Program-made: the position numbers and the translations under genes
Shown: one piece after another, positions 52,873 through 62,621 of the stretch
How the letters are laid out: each line of letters begins with the position of its first letter
Position numbering within the stretch: the stretch's first letter is position 1
NCBI GenBank assembly: GCA_019638805.1
Contig: JAHBTA010000004.1
Coordinates: 372,001 to 436,000 of the forward strand
DNA: 64,000 nt
From: Microbacteriaceae bacterium
GTDB lineage: Bacteria; Actinomycetota; Actinomycetes; Actinomycetales; Microbacteriaceae
Reading direction: 5' to 3'
Notes under the pieces: generated by a model
The model's database searches: none
Seen by the model: the letters and a program-made list of their open reading frames with translations, nothing else
Told to the model about the DNA's origin: nothing

Positions 52873-54105
52873 GTGACCGCCGCATCCACCCGCCCCGCCT
52901 ACGCCGTCGCCTGGCGCAACGCGATCTTCGGCGTCTTCAGCCTCAACGGGTTCGGGGCGGCGACCTGGATCAGCCGGCTGCCGAGCATCCGGGATCACCT
53001 GGAGATCTCGGTGGCCGAGGTCGGGCTGCTCATCTTCGGGGTGTCGGTCGGCGCGATCGTGGGCATGCTGGCATCCAGCCACGTGGTGCACTGGCTGGGC
53101 GAGCGACGCGTCGTGCACCTCTTCCTCGCCGGGTGCGGCGTGGCGCTCATCATCGTCGGGGTCGGCGCGACCGTGCTCGGCAGCTTCGCGGTGGTGATCG
53201 CCGGGTTCGCGATCTACGGCGCCTCGACCGGGATCTGCGACGTCGGCATGAACGTCTCGGGCGCGGGCGCCGAGCGCGCGCTCGGGCGCAACGTCATGCC
53301 GTGGTTCCATGCCAGCTGGAGCCTCGGCACCGTCACGGGAGCCGCGGTCGGCGCCGCGGCCGCCTGGGCGGGCATCGACGTCGCCCTGCACCTCGGGCTG
53401 ATCGGCGTTCTGCAGGTGATCGGCGCGAGCCTCGTCATCCGCTGGATCCCGCGGGACGACGCCCTCGCCGAGGAGCAGGGCATCGAGAGCAAGCCCGGCT
53501 TCCGCGAGCGCATGGCGATCTGGCTGAACCCCCGCACGCTGCTGGTCGGGCTGCTCGTGCTCGGGATGGCGTTCACCGAGGGCTCGGCGAACGACTGGAT
53601 CGCGATCGGCTTCATCGACGACCGCGGGTTCGACAACGGCCAGGGGGCGGCGGTCTTCGGGGTCTTCACCGTCGCCATGACGATCGGACGGATCTCCGGG
53701 GTTCCCCTCCTGGACCGCTTCGGGAGGGTGGCGGTGCTGCGCGCCGCCGCGCTCGCGGCCGCCGTGGGGCTCGCCGTGGTGATCCTGGTGCCGGTCGTCC
53801 CGATCGCGATCGCCGGTGTCGTGCTGTGGGGGCTCGGTGCGTCGCTCGGGTTCCCGGTCGGCATGTCGGCCGCCGCCGACGACCCGCGCACCGCGGCCGC
53901 GAGCGTGAGCGCCGTCGCCACCATCGGCTACGCGGCGTTCCTCATCGGGCCGCCGCTCATCGGATTCGTCGGCGAGCACGTCGGCGTGCTCAACGCCCTG
54001 TGGATCGTGCTCGTCCTCATCATCATCGCGACGCTGGTGATCCCGGCGGCGCGTGAGCCGCAGGGGCACGGCACATCTCAGGAGAAGTCCGGGGTTTCAG
54101 CCTGA
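52873..54105 (+). CDS. MFS transporter (FucP/YbjJ-like), LacI-controlled
   Basis: 410 residues from GTG 52873 with AGGAAG upstream. Twelve predicted helices; motifs RNAIFGVFSLNGFGAATWISRLPSIRDHL, GERRVVHLFLAG, GICDVGMNVSGAGAERALGRNVMPWFHASWSLG and SANDWIAIGF are typical of the YbjJ-like MFS branch, whose substrates are mostly unknown. Divergent from a LacI-type regulator with a palindromic operator between, so expression is probably inducible by a sugar-like ligand. Confidence 0.86.
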   Translation: MTAASTRPAYAVAWRNAIFGVFSLNGFGAATWISRLPSIRDHLEISVAEVGLLIFGVSVGAIVGMLASSHVVHWLGERRVVHLFLAGCGVALIIVGVGATVLGSFAVVIAGFAIYGASTGICDVGMNVSGAGAERALGRNVMPWFHASWSLGTVTGAAVGAAAAWAGIDVALHLGLIGVLQVIGASLVIRWIPRDDALAEEQGIESKPGFRERMAIWLNPRTLLVGLLVLGMAFTEGSANDWIAIGFIDDRGFDNGQGAAVFGVFTVAMTIGRISGVPLLDRFGRVAVLRAAALAAAVGLAVVILVPVVPIAIAGVVLWGLGASLGFPVGMSAAADDPRTAAASVSAVATIGYAAFLIGPPLIGFVGEHVGVLNALWIVLVLIIIATLVIPAAREPQGHGTSQEKSGVSA

Positions 54106-54135
54106 TCCGGACGAGAGCGCGCGACTTCTCCTGAG

Positions 54136-54360
54136 TTACGCCGGCGGCTCGACCCAGCGGTAGATCTGGCCGTCGCGGAGCTCGATGGATGCCGGCGCGG
54201 CCGGCACGCGCCCGTCCAGTTCCTCGAGCATCCGGCTGCGACCCCGCACGAGAGTGCCGTCGGCTCTCGTCCAGTGCAGGTACGGGTGCAACGCCTCCCG
54301 GATCGCGGGCCCGTCGCCCGCGGACAGGGCGTCGAGCGCCCGGCGCACCACGGCATCCAC
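54136..54360 (-). CDS. Small NTF2/SnoaL-like hypothetical protein
   Basis: About 74 residues from GTG 54360; the start is uncertain and could lie a few codons upstream, where GAGGAG is found. The peptide reads [23 protein letters not shown] and [17 protein letters not shown], then [18 protein letters not shown], a shortened cone-like pattern of the NTF2/SnoaL group. It is divergent from nucS and convergent with the MFS gene. Function unknown. Confidence 0.5.
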   Translation of the reverse strand: MDAVVRRALDALSAGDGPAIREALHPYLHWTRADGTLVRGRSRMLEELDGRVPAAPASIELRDGQIYRWVEPPA

Positions 54361-54411
54361 GCATCGACGGTACTCCTCGCTCGCACCTCGGCGGCGACCT
54401 ATGCTCGACCC

Positions 54412-55107
54412 GTGCGTCTCGTGGTTGCCCGCTGCTCGGTGGATTACGCCGGGCGGCTGAGCGCGCATCTCCCGCTGGCGACGCGGCTGCTCGTGCTCAA
54501 GGGCGACGGCAGCGTGCTCGTGCACTCCGATTCGCTGAGCTACAAGCCGCTCAACTGGATGAGCCCGCCCGCGACGTTCGCGATCGAGGAGGTCGACGAG
54601 GAGCGCGCGTCCGCCGGGGTGATCGAGCTGTGGCGGGTGACGCACACGAAGACCGCCGACCTGCTGGTCATCTCGATCCACGAGATCCTGCACGACTCCT
54701 CCCACGAGCTGGGCGTCGACCCCGGCCTGCAGAAGGACGGCGTCGAGGCCGACCTGCAGCGCCTGCTGGCCGAACAGATCGAACTGCTCGGCGACGGGTT
54801 CGCGCTCGTGCGTCGCGAGTACATGACGGCGATCGGGCCGGTCGACATCCTGGCGCGCGATGCCTCGGGCGCGAGCGTCGCGGTCGAGATCAAGCGCCGC
54901 GGGGACATCGACGGCGTCGAGCAGCTCACCCGCTACCTCGAGCTCATGAACCGCGACCCGCTGCTCGCTCCGGTGACGGGCGTTTTCGCGGCTCAGGAGA
55001 TCAAGCCGCAGGCGCGCACGCTGGCCGAGGACCGCGGGATCCGCTGCGTCGTGCTGGACTACGACGCGATGCGCGGCCTCGAGTCGGGCCACGCGCGCCT
55101 GTTCTGA
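54412..55107 (+). CDS. nucS: mismatch-specific endonuclease NucS/EndoMS
   Basis: 231 residues from GTG 54412. N-terminal beta-sandwich DNA-binding domain ([28 protein letters not shown]) and C-terminal RecB-like nuclease with D145 in GPVDILARD and E159-I-K161 in [10 protein letters not shown] and Y of the last motif lie in VEQLTRYLE. NucS cuts mismatched DNA and replaces MutS/MutL repair in most actinobacteria, which supports the taxonomic placement. It lacks an obvious C-terminal clamp-binding tail beyond GHARLF. Confidence 0.95.
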   Translation: MRLVVARCSVDYAGRLSAHLPLATRLLVLKGDGSVLVHSDSLSYKPLNWMSPPATFAIEEVDEERASAGVIELWRVTHTKTADLLVISIHEILHDSSHELGVDPGLQKDGVEADLQRLLAEQIELLGDGFALVRREYMTAIGPVDILARDASGASVAVEIKRRGDIDGVEQLTRYLELMNRDPLLAPVTGVFAAQEIKPQARTLAEDRGIRCVVLDYDAMRGLESGHARLF

Positions 55108-55117
55108 CGCCGAGCCG

Positions 55118-55171
55118 GTACGTTCGCGTCACGCGAGCACCTCCTGGCGTGCACACGTGTCGCGAACGTAC
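55118..55171. terminator. Inverted repeat between convergent nucS and membrane protein genes
   Basis: GTACGTTCGCG (55118-55128) and its exact complement (55161-55171) with a 32-base loop. Lies in the 73-base convergent gap; a plausible but long-looped bidirectional terminator, or a protein-binding site. Confidence 0.45.
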
Positions 55172-55180
55172 TCTCTCGCG

Positions 55181-55669
55181 CTAGTTCGCGAAGCCGTTGA
55201 AGATGATCGCGATGACCCCGAGCACGATCTGCACCGCCACCACGAGCAGCGGCAGCTTGAGGGCGTCGAGCGTGCGCTCGCGCCGGTAGATGAGCAGGTA
55301 CAGCGCGATGACCACGACGAGCAGCACACCCAGCGACCCGAAGCCCCAGCCGAGGATCGGCCCGAGGTAGGCAAGCCCCGCCCCGGTGTCCTTGATGTGG
55401 TCGGGGTTGACGCTGTCGAGGATGCCCTCCGCGATGCGGCTCACCGTCACCGGAACCGCGACCACGAGCGACGAGGCCAGCACCGCGAGCGTGAACAGCA
55501 GGCTCGTCGACGAGCCCTTGGGCATGACCTTCGCGGGCCTATCGGCGGCGGCGGACGCACCGGCGGCCGACGAAGCAGACGACGCCGACGACGCGGCGGA
55601 CGACGCGGCCGGGGCCGACTCCGGGGAGGACGATGCCGGGTCCTTGCCGACGGGGGCGCTCTGGCTCAT
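55181..55669 (-). CDS. Hypothetical membrane protein with Ser/Ala-rich N-terminal tail
   Basis: 162 residues from ATG 55669, which ends the leader and begins MSQSAPVGKDPASSS. Residues about 10-45 are a low-complexity Ala/Ser stretch; three membrane helices follow (SLLFTLAVLASSLVVAVPVTV, LGWGFGSLGVLLVVVIALYLLIY and LKLPLLVVAVQIVLGVIAIIF). No family recognised. Divergent from the HAD phosphatase with only 19 bases between starts. Confidence 0.68.
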   Translation of the reverse strand: MSQSAPVGKDPASSSPESAPAASSAASSASSASSAAGASAAADRPAKVMPKGSSTSLLFTLAVLASSLVVAVPVTVSRIAEGILDSVNPDHIKDTGAGLAYLGPILGWGFGSLGVLLVVVIALYLLIYRRERTLDALKLPLLVVAVQIVLGVIAIIFNGFAN

Positions 55670-55688
55670 GCCGCCTAGGCTAGTGGCG

Positions 55689-56360
55689 ATGAGCCGCCCG
55701 TACACCGCTGTGCTGTTCGATCTCGACGGGACCATCGTCGACTCGGCGCCGGGCATCACCGCGTCCCTCGCCGCGATGTTCGCGCAGATGGGGCTCCCGA
55801 TCCCGACACCAGCCGAGCTGCTTGCCTATGTCGGGCCTCCGCTCATGGACTCGTTCCGCGAGCTCGCGGGCTTCGACGAGGCGACGGCCGCCCGCGCGCT
55901 CAGCGTCTACCGCCCGATCTACCACGACCGCGGCGTGTACGACGCACGCGTCTACCCCGGGCTCGACCGTACCGTCTGGGAGATCCACGACTCCGACCTC
56001 GTCCTCTCGCTGGCCACCTCGAAGCCCGAGACGCCCGCGCGCATGGTGCTCAAGCACTTCGGGCTGCTGCCCGCCTTCGACGAACTCGCGGGCGCGAGCG
56101 ACGACGAGGTGCGCAGCAAGAAGGCGGATGTGGTGGCCGAGGCCCTGCGCCGGCTCTCGGCCGACGGCGCCGACCTCTCGCGACCCGTGATGGTGGGCGA
56201 TCGCAGCATCGACGTCCAGGGAGCAGCCGAGCACGGCATCCCGACCATCTTCGTGTCCTGGGGCTACGGTCCGCCCGAGGAGCAGGCCGGGGCGCTCGCC
56301 GTGGTGGACAACGCGGACGAACTGCTCGACGCGCTCGGCATCGCGCACCGCGCGGCGTAG
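55689..56360 (+). CDS. HAD family phosphatase (Gph-like)
   Basis: 223 residues from ATG 55689. HAD motif I is FDLDGTIVD (D11, D13), motif II LATSKP, motif III the lysine region SKKADVVAE, and motif IV VGDRSIDVQGA. A helical cap sits after motif I (subclass C1), with GPPLMDSFRELAGF. It resembles phosphoglycolate phosphatase and related small-molecule phosphatases; the substrate cannot be assigned. Confidence 0.87.
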   Translation: MSRPYTAVLFDLDGTIVDSAPGITASLAAMFAQMGLPIPTPAELLAYVGPPLMDSFRELAGFDEATAARALSVYRPIYHDRGVYDARVYPGLDRTVWEIHDSDLVLSLATSKPETPARMVLKHFGLLPAFDELAGASDDEVRSKKADVVAEALRRLSADGADLSRPVMVGDRSIDVQGAAEHGIPTIFVSWGYGPPEEQAGALAVVDNADELLDALGIAHRAA

Positions 56361-56381
56361 CGCCGCAGCCCCTCCTCGCCG

Positions 56382-57494
56382 CTACCCCTCCGGGACGTGC
56401 CGCTCGTCGACGCCGACGTACTCCGAGAGCGGCCGGATGAGCGCGTTGGCCTCGAGCTGCTCGACCACGTGCGCCGTCCAGCCGGTCACGCGCGAGGCCA
56501 CGAACAGCGGCGTGAAGATCTCGGTGTCGAACCCCATGAGGTGGTAGGCCGGCCCGCTCGGGTAGTCGAGGTTCGGCTTGATGCCCTTCGCGGCATCCAT
56601 CGCGGCCTCGAGCGCGTCGTACAGGGCGAGCAGGTCGGGGCGGTCGTAGTGCTCGATGAGGGTGTCGAGCGCGGCCTTCATGGTCGGCACCCGGGAGTCG
56701 CCGTTCTTGTAGACCCGGTGGCCGAAGCCCATGATCTTGCGCTTCTCGGCCAGCGCCCGGTCGAGCCAGCTCTGCGCCTTGTCGGCAGTACCCACCTCGT
56801 CGAAGATGTGCATGACGGCCTCGTTGGCACCGCCGTGCAGCGGCCCCTTGAGCGCGCCGATCGCCGCGACCACGGCCGAATAGATGTCCGACAGCGTCGA
56901 GGTGACGACGCGCGCCGTGAAGGTCGACGCGTTGAACGAGTGCTCGGCGTACAGGATCATCGACACGTCGAAGGCGTTGACCACGACCAGTTCGGGCACC
57001 TCGCCGAAGGTCATGTGCAGGAAGTTCGCGCTGTAGCCCAGGTCGTCGCGCGGCGGCACCGGGTCGAGCCCGTGGCGGCGGCGCTGCGTGTGGGCCACGA
57101 TCGCGGGGAGCTTCGCGTACATGCGCTTGGCCTTGTCGAGGTTCTCGTCCCGGCGTGTGTCCGGGGTCTCGGGGTCGGCCGCGCCGATGACGCTCACGGC
57201 GGTGCGCACGACGTCCATCGGGTGCGCGGTCAGCGGCAGCTCGTCGATGACGCGCTTGACATCGTCGTCGAGTGCGCGGTGCTCGCGCTCGAACTTCTCG
57301 AGCGCGGCCAGCTGCGTCGGGGTGGGCAGCTCGCCGTACCAGAGCAGGTGCGCGACCTCCTCGAACGAGCGGCTCGCCGCGAGCTCCTGCACCGGGTAGC
57401 CGCGGTACAGCAGCGAGTTGGTCTCGGGGTTGACCTTCGAGATGGCCGTGGTGTCGACGACGACCCCGGCCAGCCCCTTCTTGATGTCGCTCAT
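56382..57494 (-). CDS. prpC: 2-methylcitrate synthase (citrate synthase family)
   Basis: 370 residues. It begins MSDIKKGLAGVVVDTTAISKVNPETNSLLYRGYPV, the PrpC-type N-terminus. Catalytic residues lie in GPLHGGANEAVMH, MGFGHRVYKNGDSR (active-site His) and PNLDYPSGPAYHLMGFD (Asp). It condenses propionyl-CoA with oxaloacetate. The start overlaps the prpB stop by four bases, making it the last gene of prpD-prpB-prpC. Promiscuous citrate synthase activity is possible. Confidence 0.93.
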   Translation of the reverse strand: MSDIKKGLAGVVVDTTAISKVNPETNSLLYRGYPVQELAASRSFEEVAHLLWYGELPTPTQLAALEKFEREHRALDDDVKRVIDELPLTAHPMDVVRTAVSVIGAADPETPDTRRDENLDKAKRMYAKLPAIVAHTQRRRHGLDPVPPRDDLGYSANFLHMTFGEVPELVVVNAFDVSMILYAEHSFNASTFTARVVTSTLSDIYSAVVAAIGALKGPLHGGANEAVMHIFDEVGTADKAQSWLDRALAEKRKIMGFGHRVYKNGDSRVPTMKAALDTLIEHYDRPDLLALYDALEAAMDAAKGIKPNLDYPSGPAYHLMGFDTEIFTPLFVASRVTGWTAHVVEQLEANALIRPLSEYVGVDERHVPEG

Positions 57495-58405
57495 GCGCCG
57501 CTCCTGTTGTTCTTGAGGTCGAAGGTATAGACACCCGCGTCGAACGCGGAATACCCCTCGTAGTCGAGGAGGCTGTACAGCTCGGCGCGCGTCTGCATCT
57601 CGGGCACCACCGCGTCGAGCGTGCCGTCGCTCAGCAGGGTGTCGAGCGCGCGCTCGGCGGCCCCCATCGCGGTGCGCAGCAGAGAGACCGGGTGGATGAC
57701 GATGTCGACCCCGACATCGGCCAGCTGCCGGTGCGTGAAGAGTTGCGATTTCCCGAACTCGGTCATGTTCGCCAGGATCGGCACGGTCACCGCGGCCCGG
57801 ATCGCAGCGAACTCCTCGAGCGACGCCATCGCCTCAGGGAAGATCGCGTCGGCACCCGCGTCGGCGAGCGCCTTCGCGCGGTCGACCGCCGCATCCAGTC
57901 CGTCGACCCCGCGGATGTCGGTGCGGGCCATGATGAGGAAGTCCGGGTCGCGGCGCCCCTCGACCGCTGCGCGGATGCGCTTGAGCGCCGTGGTCTCGTC
58001 GACCACCTCCTTGCCGTCGAGGTGACCGCAGCGCTTGGGGTTGACCTGGTCCTCGAGGTGCATGCCGGCCAGACCCGCGTCCTCGAGCACCTGCACGGTG
58101 CGAGCCACGTTCATGGGCTCGCCGAATCCGGTGTCGGCGTCGATGAGCGCGGGCAGGTCGGTGACCCGCGCGATCTGGGCCCCACGCGCGGCGACCTCGG
58201 TGAGGGTGGTGAGCCCGATGTCGGGCAGCCCCAGGTCGGCGCTCAGCACGGCGCCCGAGATGTAGACGCCCTCGAAGCCCTTGTCCTGGATGAGCTTCGC
58301 GCTCAGCGGGTTGAACGCGCCCGGCATCCGGACGAGCTCGCCGCTCGCGAGCCGCGCGCGGAACGCCGCGCGCTTGGCGGACGGCGTGAGCGTCGAGTGC
58401 AGCAT
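57491..58405 (-). CDS. prpB: 2-methylisocitrate lyase
   Basis: 304 residues of the PEP mutase/isocitrate lyase superfamily. The catalytic loop is K124-R-C-G-H128 in VNPKRCGHLDG, with metal binding in LIDADTGFGEP and HLEDQ. It cleaves 2-methylisocitrate into pyruvate and succinate, the final step of the 2-methylcitrate cycle. Its start shares one base with the prpD stop, and it overlaps prpC. Confidence 0.94.
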   Translation of the reverse strand: MLHSTLTPSAKRAAFRARLASGELVRMPGAFNPLSAKLIQDKGFEGVYISGAVLSADLGLPDIGLTTLTEVAARGAQIARVTDLPALIDADTGFGEPMNVARTVQVLEDAGLAGMHLEDQVNPKRCGHLDGKEVVDETTALKRIRAAVEGRRDPDFLIMARTDIRGVDGLDAAVDRAKALADAGADAIFPEAMASLEEFAAIRAAVTVPILANMTEFGKSQLFTHRQLADVGVDIVIHPVSLLRTAMGAAERALDTLLSDGTLDAVVPEMQTRAELYSLLDYEGYSAFDAGVYTFDLKNNRSGA

Positions 58406-59901
58406 CAGAAGAGTCCCTTCGGCGTAGCGGGGAGCCCCTGCGCGATGACGTTGAGCTCGCCGACCTCGGCGGCGGACAGCTCGGGCAGACGCTCGGCGAG
58501 GCCCAGGAAGCGCTCGATCTCGGCCGCCTCGAGTACCGGCTCCGCCAGCATCCGGAACTTGGCGACGTAGTCGGCGCGCGCGAACGGGCGCGCACCGAGC
58601 GGGTGGGCGTCGGCGACGGCGATCTCATCGACGATGCGTTCGCCGTTCGTGAGCGCGATCTCGACGCGGCCGCCGAACGCCTTCTCGGTCAGGTCGTTGG
58701 AGTGGTAGCGACGCGTCCACTCCGGGTCCTCGACCGTGGTGACCTTGTGCCACAGCGCGACGGTGTCCGGGCGCTGCGCCCGCTCGGGCGCGTAGCTCGC
58801 GTTGTGATCCCACGCGCCGTCCTGCAGCGCGACCGCGAAGATGTACGGAATCGAGTGGTCCAGCGTCTCGCGCGAGGCCTTGGGGTCGTACTTCTGCGGG
58901 TCGTTCGCCCCCGAGCCGATGACGTAGTGCGTGTGGTGGCTCGTGGCCAGCACGATCGACTCGACGTTCGCGGGGTCGCGCAGCTCGGGGTGCTTCTGGC
59001 CGAGCGCCCGGGCCAGGTCGATCCAGGCCTGCGCCTGGTACTCGGCCGAGTGCTCCTTGGTGTACGTGTCGAGGATGCCGCGCTTGGCCTCGCCCTTCTC
59101 AGGCAACGGCACCTCGTAGCGGCCCTCGGGCCCGTCGAGCAGCCAGGCGATGACGCCGTCCTCGCCCTCCCAGATCGGGCTCGGCGAGGTCTGCCCGCGC
59201 AGGGCCCGGTCGATCGCCTCGACCGCCATCTTCCCGGCGAAGGCGGGGGCGGATGCCTTCCAGGTCGAGATCTCGCCCTTGCGCGACTGCCGGGTCGCCG
59301 TCGTGGTGTGCAGGGCCTGGCCGATCGCCTGGTAGATGGTCTCGGGCGAGAGCCCGAGCAGGGTGCCGATGCCGGCCGCTGCCGAGGGGCCGAGGTGCGC
59401 CACGTGGTCGATCTTGTGCGCGTGCAGGGAGATCGCCTTGACCAGGTCGACCTGGATCTCATAGCCGGTGGCGATGCCGCGCACCAGTGCGGCGCCGTCT
59501 TTACCGGCGTGCTGCGCGACCGCGAGGATGGGCGGGATGTTGTCGCCCGGGTGCGAGTACTCGGCGGCCAGGAAGGTGTCGTGGTAGTCGAGCTCGCGCA
59601 CCGCGACGCCGTTGGCGTAGGCCGCCCATTCCGGGCTGAAGCGCCCCGTGATGCCGAACACGGTCGCTCCGGGCGATGCCGGGTGCGCCTCCGCCGCCCC
59701 GCGCGCCGCGACGATGGGCGCGCGCCCCAGCGAGGCCACCGCGACCGACGCGTTGTCGATGACCCGGTTGACGATCATCTCGGTCACCTCGGGCAGGACC
59801 GCGACCGGATCGGCGGCCACCTCGGCGATGCGCCAGGCGAGCTGCTGCTCGCGCGGCAGCTCCTCCGAGCTCTTGTACGTGCGGACGGGGTGCAGCTTCA
59901 C
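58405..59901 (-). CDS. prpD: 2-methylcitrate dehydratase
   Basis: 498 residues of the MmgE/PrpD family: [54 protein letters not shown]-like [31 protein letters not shown] and the late [13 protein letters not shown]. It dehydrates 2-methylcitrate to 2-methyl-cis-aconitate. First structural gene of the operon; its start overlaps the end of the GntR regulator by four bases. Confidence 0.94.
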   Translation of the reverse strand: MKLHPVRTYKSSEELPREQQLAWRIAEVAADPVAVLPEVTEMIVNRVIDNASVAVASLGRAPIVAARGAAEAHPASPGATVFGITGRFSPEWAAYANGVAVRELDYHDTFLAAEYSHPGDNIPPILAVAQHAGKDGAALVRGIATGYEIQVDLVKAISLHAHKIDHVAHLGPSAAAGIGTLLGLSPETIYQAIGQALHTTTATRQSRKGEISTWKASAPAFAGKMAVEAIDRALRGQTSPSPIWEGEDGVIAWLLDGPEGRYEVPLPEKGEAKRGILDTYTKEHSAEYQAQAWIDLARALGQKHPELRDPANVESIVLATSHHTHYVIGSGANDPQKYDPKASRETLDHSIPYIFAVALQDGAWDHNASYAPERAQRPDTVALWHKVTTVEDPEWTRRYHSNDLTEKAFGGRVEIALTNGERIVDEIAVADAHPLGARPFARADYVAKFRMLAEPVLEAAEIERFLGLAERLPELSAAEVGELNVIAQGLPATPKGLF

Positions 59902-60554
59902 CTGATGCCTTCCTGGGGGATGCGCGACCGGAGGGTCGCGAGGATCTCGTTGAGCGATGCGCGCAGGTGCACGGCCACCGCGGATGCCGCGAGCGCCTCA
60001 TCCCGGTCGCGGATCGCCTCGCAGATGAGGCGGTGCTCCTCGGCGGCGCGCAGGAGTCGCTCGGGGTTGTCGCCCGCCAGCCGGCGGGCGCGGACGAGGT
60101 GGGTGCGCACGCCCTCGAGGGCGCCGCACATGGCCGGGTTCGCGATGGCCTCGTCGATCGCGCGGTCGAAGTCGGCGACCACCTCGTAGTAGGCGTCCAC
60201 CCCCTGCCCGGCGAGCACCTCGGCGGCGCGCGCGAACTCGGCGGCGAGGCCCGCGAAGACCGCGGGGTCACCGCGCCGGGCGGCCAGACGGGCGGCGTGC
60301 ACCTCGAGCGCCTCGCGCAGCTCGAAGAGCTCGGCGACGCTCTCGGGGGACACGTCGGGCACGATGCCGGTGCGTCCCCTGCTGGTGTCGAGCAGGCCCT
60401 CGAGCGCGAGACGCGAGAGCGCGGCGCGCAGGGGCGTGCGCGAGACGCCGAGCCGGGCGGCGAGCTCGACCTCGCTCAGCGGGGTGCCGGGCGCGAGGCG
60501 CCACGACAGGATCTCGTCCCGCAGCACCCGGTACGCCGTCTCGCTCGCTCGCAC
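59898..60554 (-). CDS. GntR family (FCD) regulator of the prp operon
   Basis: 218 residues from GTG 60554. N-terminal winged helix with [36 protein letters not shown], then an FCD all-helical ligand domain with metal-type histidines ([21 protein letters not shown]). It heads the prpDBC operon with a 4-bp overlap, so it almost certainly regulates propionate use. This differs from the RamB/PrpR arrangement of mycobacteria and from the Fis-type PrpR of enterics. Palindromic site TGTATACA lies 30 bases upstream. Confidence 0.9.
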   Translation of the reverse strand: MRASETAYRVLRDEILSWRLAPGTPLSEVELAARLGVSRTPLRAALSRLALEGLLDTSRGRTGIVPDVSPESVAELFELREALEVHAARLAARRGDPAVFAGLAAEFARAAEVLAGQGVDAYYEVVADFDRAIDEAIANPAMCGALEGVRTHLVRARRLAGDNPERLLRAAEEHRLICEAIRDRDEALAASAVAVHLRASLNEILATLRSRIPQEGIR

Positions 60555-60584
60555 GGTGCGATGCTACCCCCGAACCAGCGCAAA

Positions 60585-60592
60585 TGTATACA
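60585..60592. promoter_or_regulatory. GntR-type palindrome TGTATACA upstream of the prp operon
   Basis: TGTATACA sits in an AT-rich patch (CAAATGTATACAAAAC) 30 bases before the regulator start, matching the GTATAC-type cores bound by FCD-type GntR proteins. A likely autoregulatory operator for the gntR-prpDBC unit. Confidence 0.6.
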
Positions 60593-60651
60593 AAACTGTG
60601 AATTGCTGGTTGATCTGCGCCGGTTCGACGCGGTTCTGTATGCGCGGGTCC

Positions 60652-61095
60652 TCAGCAGTCGCACCCCGGCTCGCCCAGCGGGGTCGTGAGCCGATCCGGC
60701 GCGAGGTCCACCTCGCCGGCATCGTCGACGACCCCGAGGCCCTCGCGCGCCCAGTACTCGAAGCCGCCGATCATCTCCTTGACCTCGTAGCCGAGCATGA
60801 GGAACTCGATGGCCGACCGGGTCGCCCCGTTGCAGGCAGGGCCCCAGCAGTAGACGACCACCGGGGTACCCGCCGGGATCTCAGTGGCCGCACGCGCGGC
60901 GATCTCCGCGCGCGGGATGTGCACCGCACCGCGCGCCCTCCCCTGGTGCCACGCCGCGTGGGATCGCGTGTCGACGAGCACAAACGCGTCGCCCGCCGCG
61001 AGAGCCGCCGCGACATCCGAGGGGTCGGTCTCGTGCCGCAGCTTCGCGGCGAAGTACTCGATCGCCTCGGTGTCGACGACCAGGGGTGCGCTCAT
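60652..61095 (-). CDS. Rhodanese-domain sulfurtransferase-like protein
   Basis: 147 residues from ATG 61095. One rhodanese domain: FVLVDTRSHAAWHQGRARGAVHIPRAEI, then VVVYCWGPACNGATRS with the active-site loop C88-N-G-A-T-R93, and LGYEVKEMIGGFEYWAREG. A second cysteine (C83) precedes the loop and the protein ends GCDC, giving extra thiols. It may move sulfur or act in thiol detoxification. Divergent from an MFS exporter. Confidence 0.86.
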   Translation of the reverse strand: MSAPLVVDTEAIEYFAAKLRHETDPSDVAAALAAGDAFVLVDTRSHAAWHQGRARGAVHIPRAEIAARAATEIPAGTPVVVYCWGPACNGATRSAIEFLMLGYEVKEMIGGFEYWAREGLGVVDDAGEVDLAPDRLTTPLGEPGCDC

Positions 61096-61185
61096 CCCGC
61101 CAGTGAAACGCGCCGCCCGCGGTCGCGCCATGCGCACCCGGCCAGCCTGCGGCGACATCCCGCCAGCCCGTACGCTTCGAAAGAC

Positions 61186-62517
61186 GTGTCCGAGACCCCG
61201 CCCGGGCGCCGCCGCGCGCTCGTCGACCTGACGCCCCTGCGCGCCTCCCCGGCGTTCGCACGGCTCTACGCGGGAACGGCCGTCTCGGGCATCGGGGCTC
61301 AGCTGACGATCGTCGCGGTCGGGCTGCAGGTCTACGACATCACCCGGTCGACACTCGCGGTCTCCCTCGTCGGCGGCATCGCGCTCGTCCCCCTCATCGT
61401 GGCCGGACTGTGGGGCGGGATGCTGGCGGACTCGTTCGACCGGCGCACGGTCGCGATCGTCTCGGCCATCGTCGGCTGGGGCAGCACCCTCGGACTGGTG
61501 GTCATGGCGATCGTGGACCTCGGGCTGGGCGACCGCGTGCCGGTGTGGCCGCTCTACGTGCTGACCACGGTCAACGCGGTCGCCGCGACCATCGGGTTCA
61601 CGACGCGCGGCTCCATCTACCCGCGGCTGCTGCCGCCCGAGCTGCTTCCCGGTGCGAGCGCCATGAACGGCATGGCCTTCGGGTTACAGCTCACGGTCGG
61701 CCCGGCCCTGGCGGGCGTGCTCGTGGCGACCGTCGGGTTCGCCTGGACGTACGCGGTCGACGCGGTGCTCTTCCTCGCGGCCTTCGCCGGGCTGTTCACG
61801 CTGCCGCGGCTTCCCGCGGCGCATGACGCCGTGCGACCCGGGCTGCGCTCGCTACGCGAGGGACTGGCGTACCTGCGACGCGCGCCCAACATCCGCGCCG
61901 GCTTCCTGGTCGACCTGTTCGCGATGACGTTCGGGCGCCCGCATGTGCTGTTCCCCGCGGTCGGTGCGCTCGTGATCGGCGGCGGCGCCATCACGGTCGG
62001 CGTCCTCACCGCCGCAGGGGCGGTCGGCACCTTCCTCACCGGCCTGTTCAGCGGGCAGGTGGGGCACGTGCGCTGGCAGGGCAGGGCGATCGCCTCAAGC
62101 GTCGTGGTCTACGGCGCCTTCGTCGCCCTCTTCGGGGTAGTCGTCCTGGTCATGCAGACCGGATGGTTCGGGGACGTCGGCGAGGACTTCTCGCGCGTCA
62201 ACGCGGTCGCCCTGGTGCTCGCGGCGCTGGCCATGGCGGGCACCGGCGCGTCCGACGAGGTGAGCGCGATCTTCCGGTCGACCATGCTCATGGTCGCCGC
62301 GCCCGACGGTATGCGCGGGCGCATGCAGGGCATCTTCACGGTCGTGGTCACCGGGGGACCGCGCGTCGGCGACCTCTACGTGGGGGCGCTCGCGACCGCG
62401 GTGGCGCTGTGGTTCCCGCCCGTGCTCGGCGGGCTCGTCATCGTGGTCGCGGTCGGCATCATCGGGCGCATCCGCGGTGGGCTGCGCGACTATGACGCCC
62501 TGAACCCGGCGCCCTGA
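61186..62517 (+). CDS. MFS transporter, EntS/DHA3-like exporter
   Basis: 443 residues from GTG 61186. It begins with a short soluble leader, then SPAFARLYAGTAVSGIGAQLTIVAVGLQVYDITRSTLAVSLVG, the typical first two helices of EntS-like DHA3 exporters. The loop motif GGMLADSFDRRTV and the block TTRGSIYPRLLPPELLPGASAMNG follow. Twelve predicted helices. Members export siderophores or drugs; no siderophore genes are nearby. Confidence 0.86.
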   Translation: MSETPPGRRRALVDLTPLRASPAFARLYAGTAVSGIGAQLTIVAVGLQVYDITRSTLAVSLVGGIALVPLIVAGLWGGMLADSFDRRTVAIVSAIVGWGSTLGLVVMAIVDLGLGDRVPVWPLYVLTTVNAVAATIGFTTRGSIYPRLLPPELLPGASAMNGMAFGLQLTVGPALAGVLVATVGFAWTYAVDAVLFLAAFAGLFTLPRLPAAHDAVRPGLRSLREGLAYLRRAPNIRAGFLVDLFAMTFGRPHVLFPAVGALVIGGGAITVGVLTAAGAVGTFLTGLFSGQVGHVRWQGRAIASSVVVYGAFVALFGVVVLVMQTGWFGDVGEDFSRVNAVALVLAALAMAGTGASDEVSAIFRSTMLMVAAPDGMRGRMQGIFTVVVTGGPRVGDLYVGALATAVALWFPPVLGGLVIVVAVGIIGRIRGGLRDYDALNPAP

Positions 62518-62621
62518 CCCCGCCCCTGAGCCCCGGGTGCGACCCGCACGCCCGCGGCGCGACCCCGCCCGACCCCGCCCGACCCGGCGTACGGCCCCGC
62601 GATGCGCCTACCATGCTCGCT

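Noticed and set aside
54023..54386. Overlapping minus-strand frames beside nucS starting at ATG 54364 and 54386
   Set aside because: Arg/Gly-rich translations without structure; the 54136-54360 frame gives the only protein-like sequence here.
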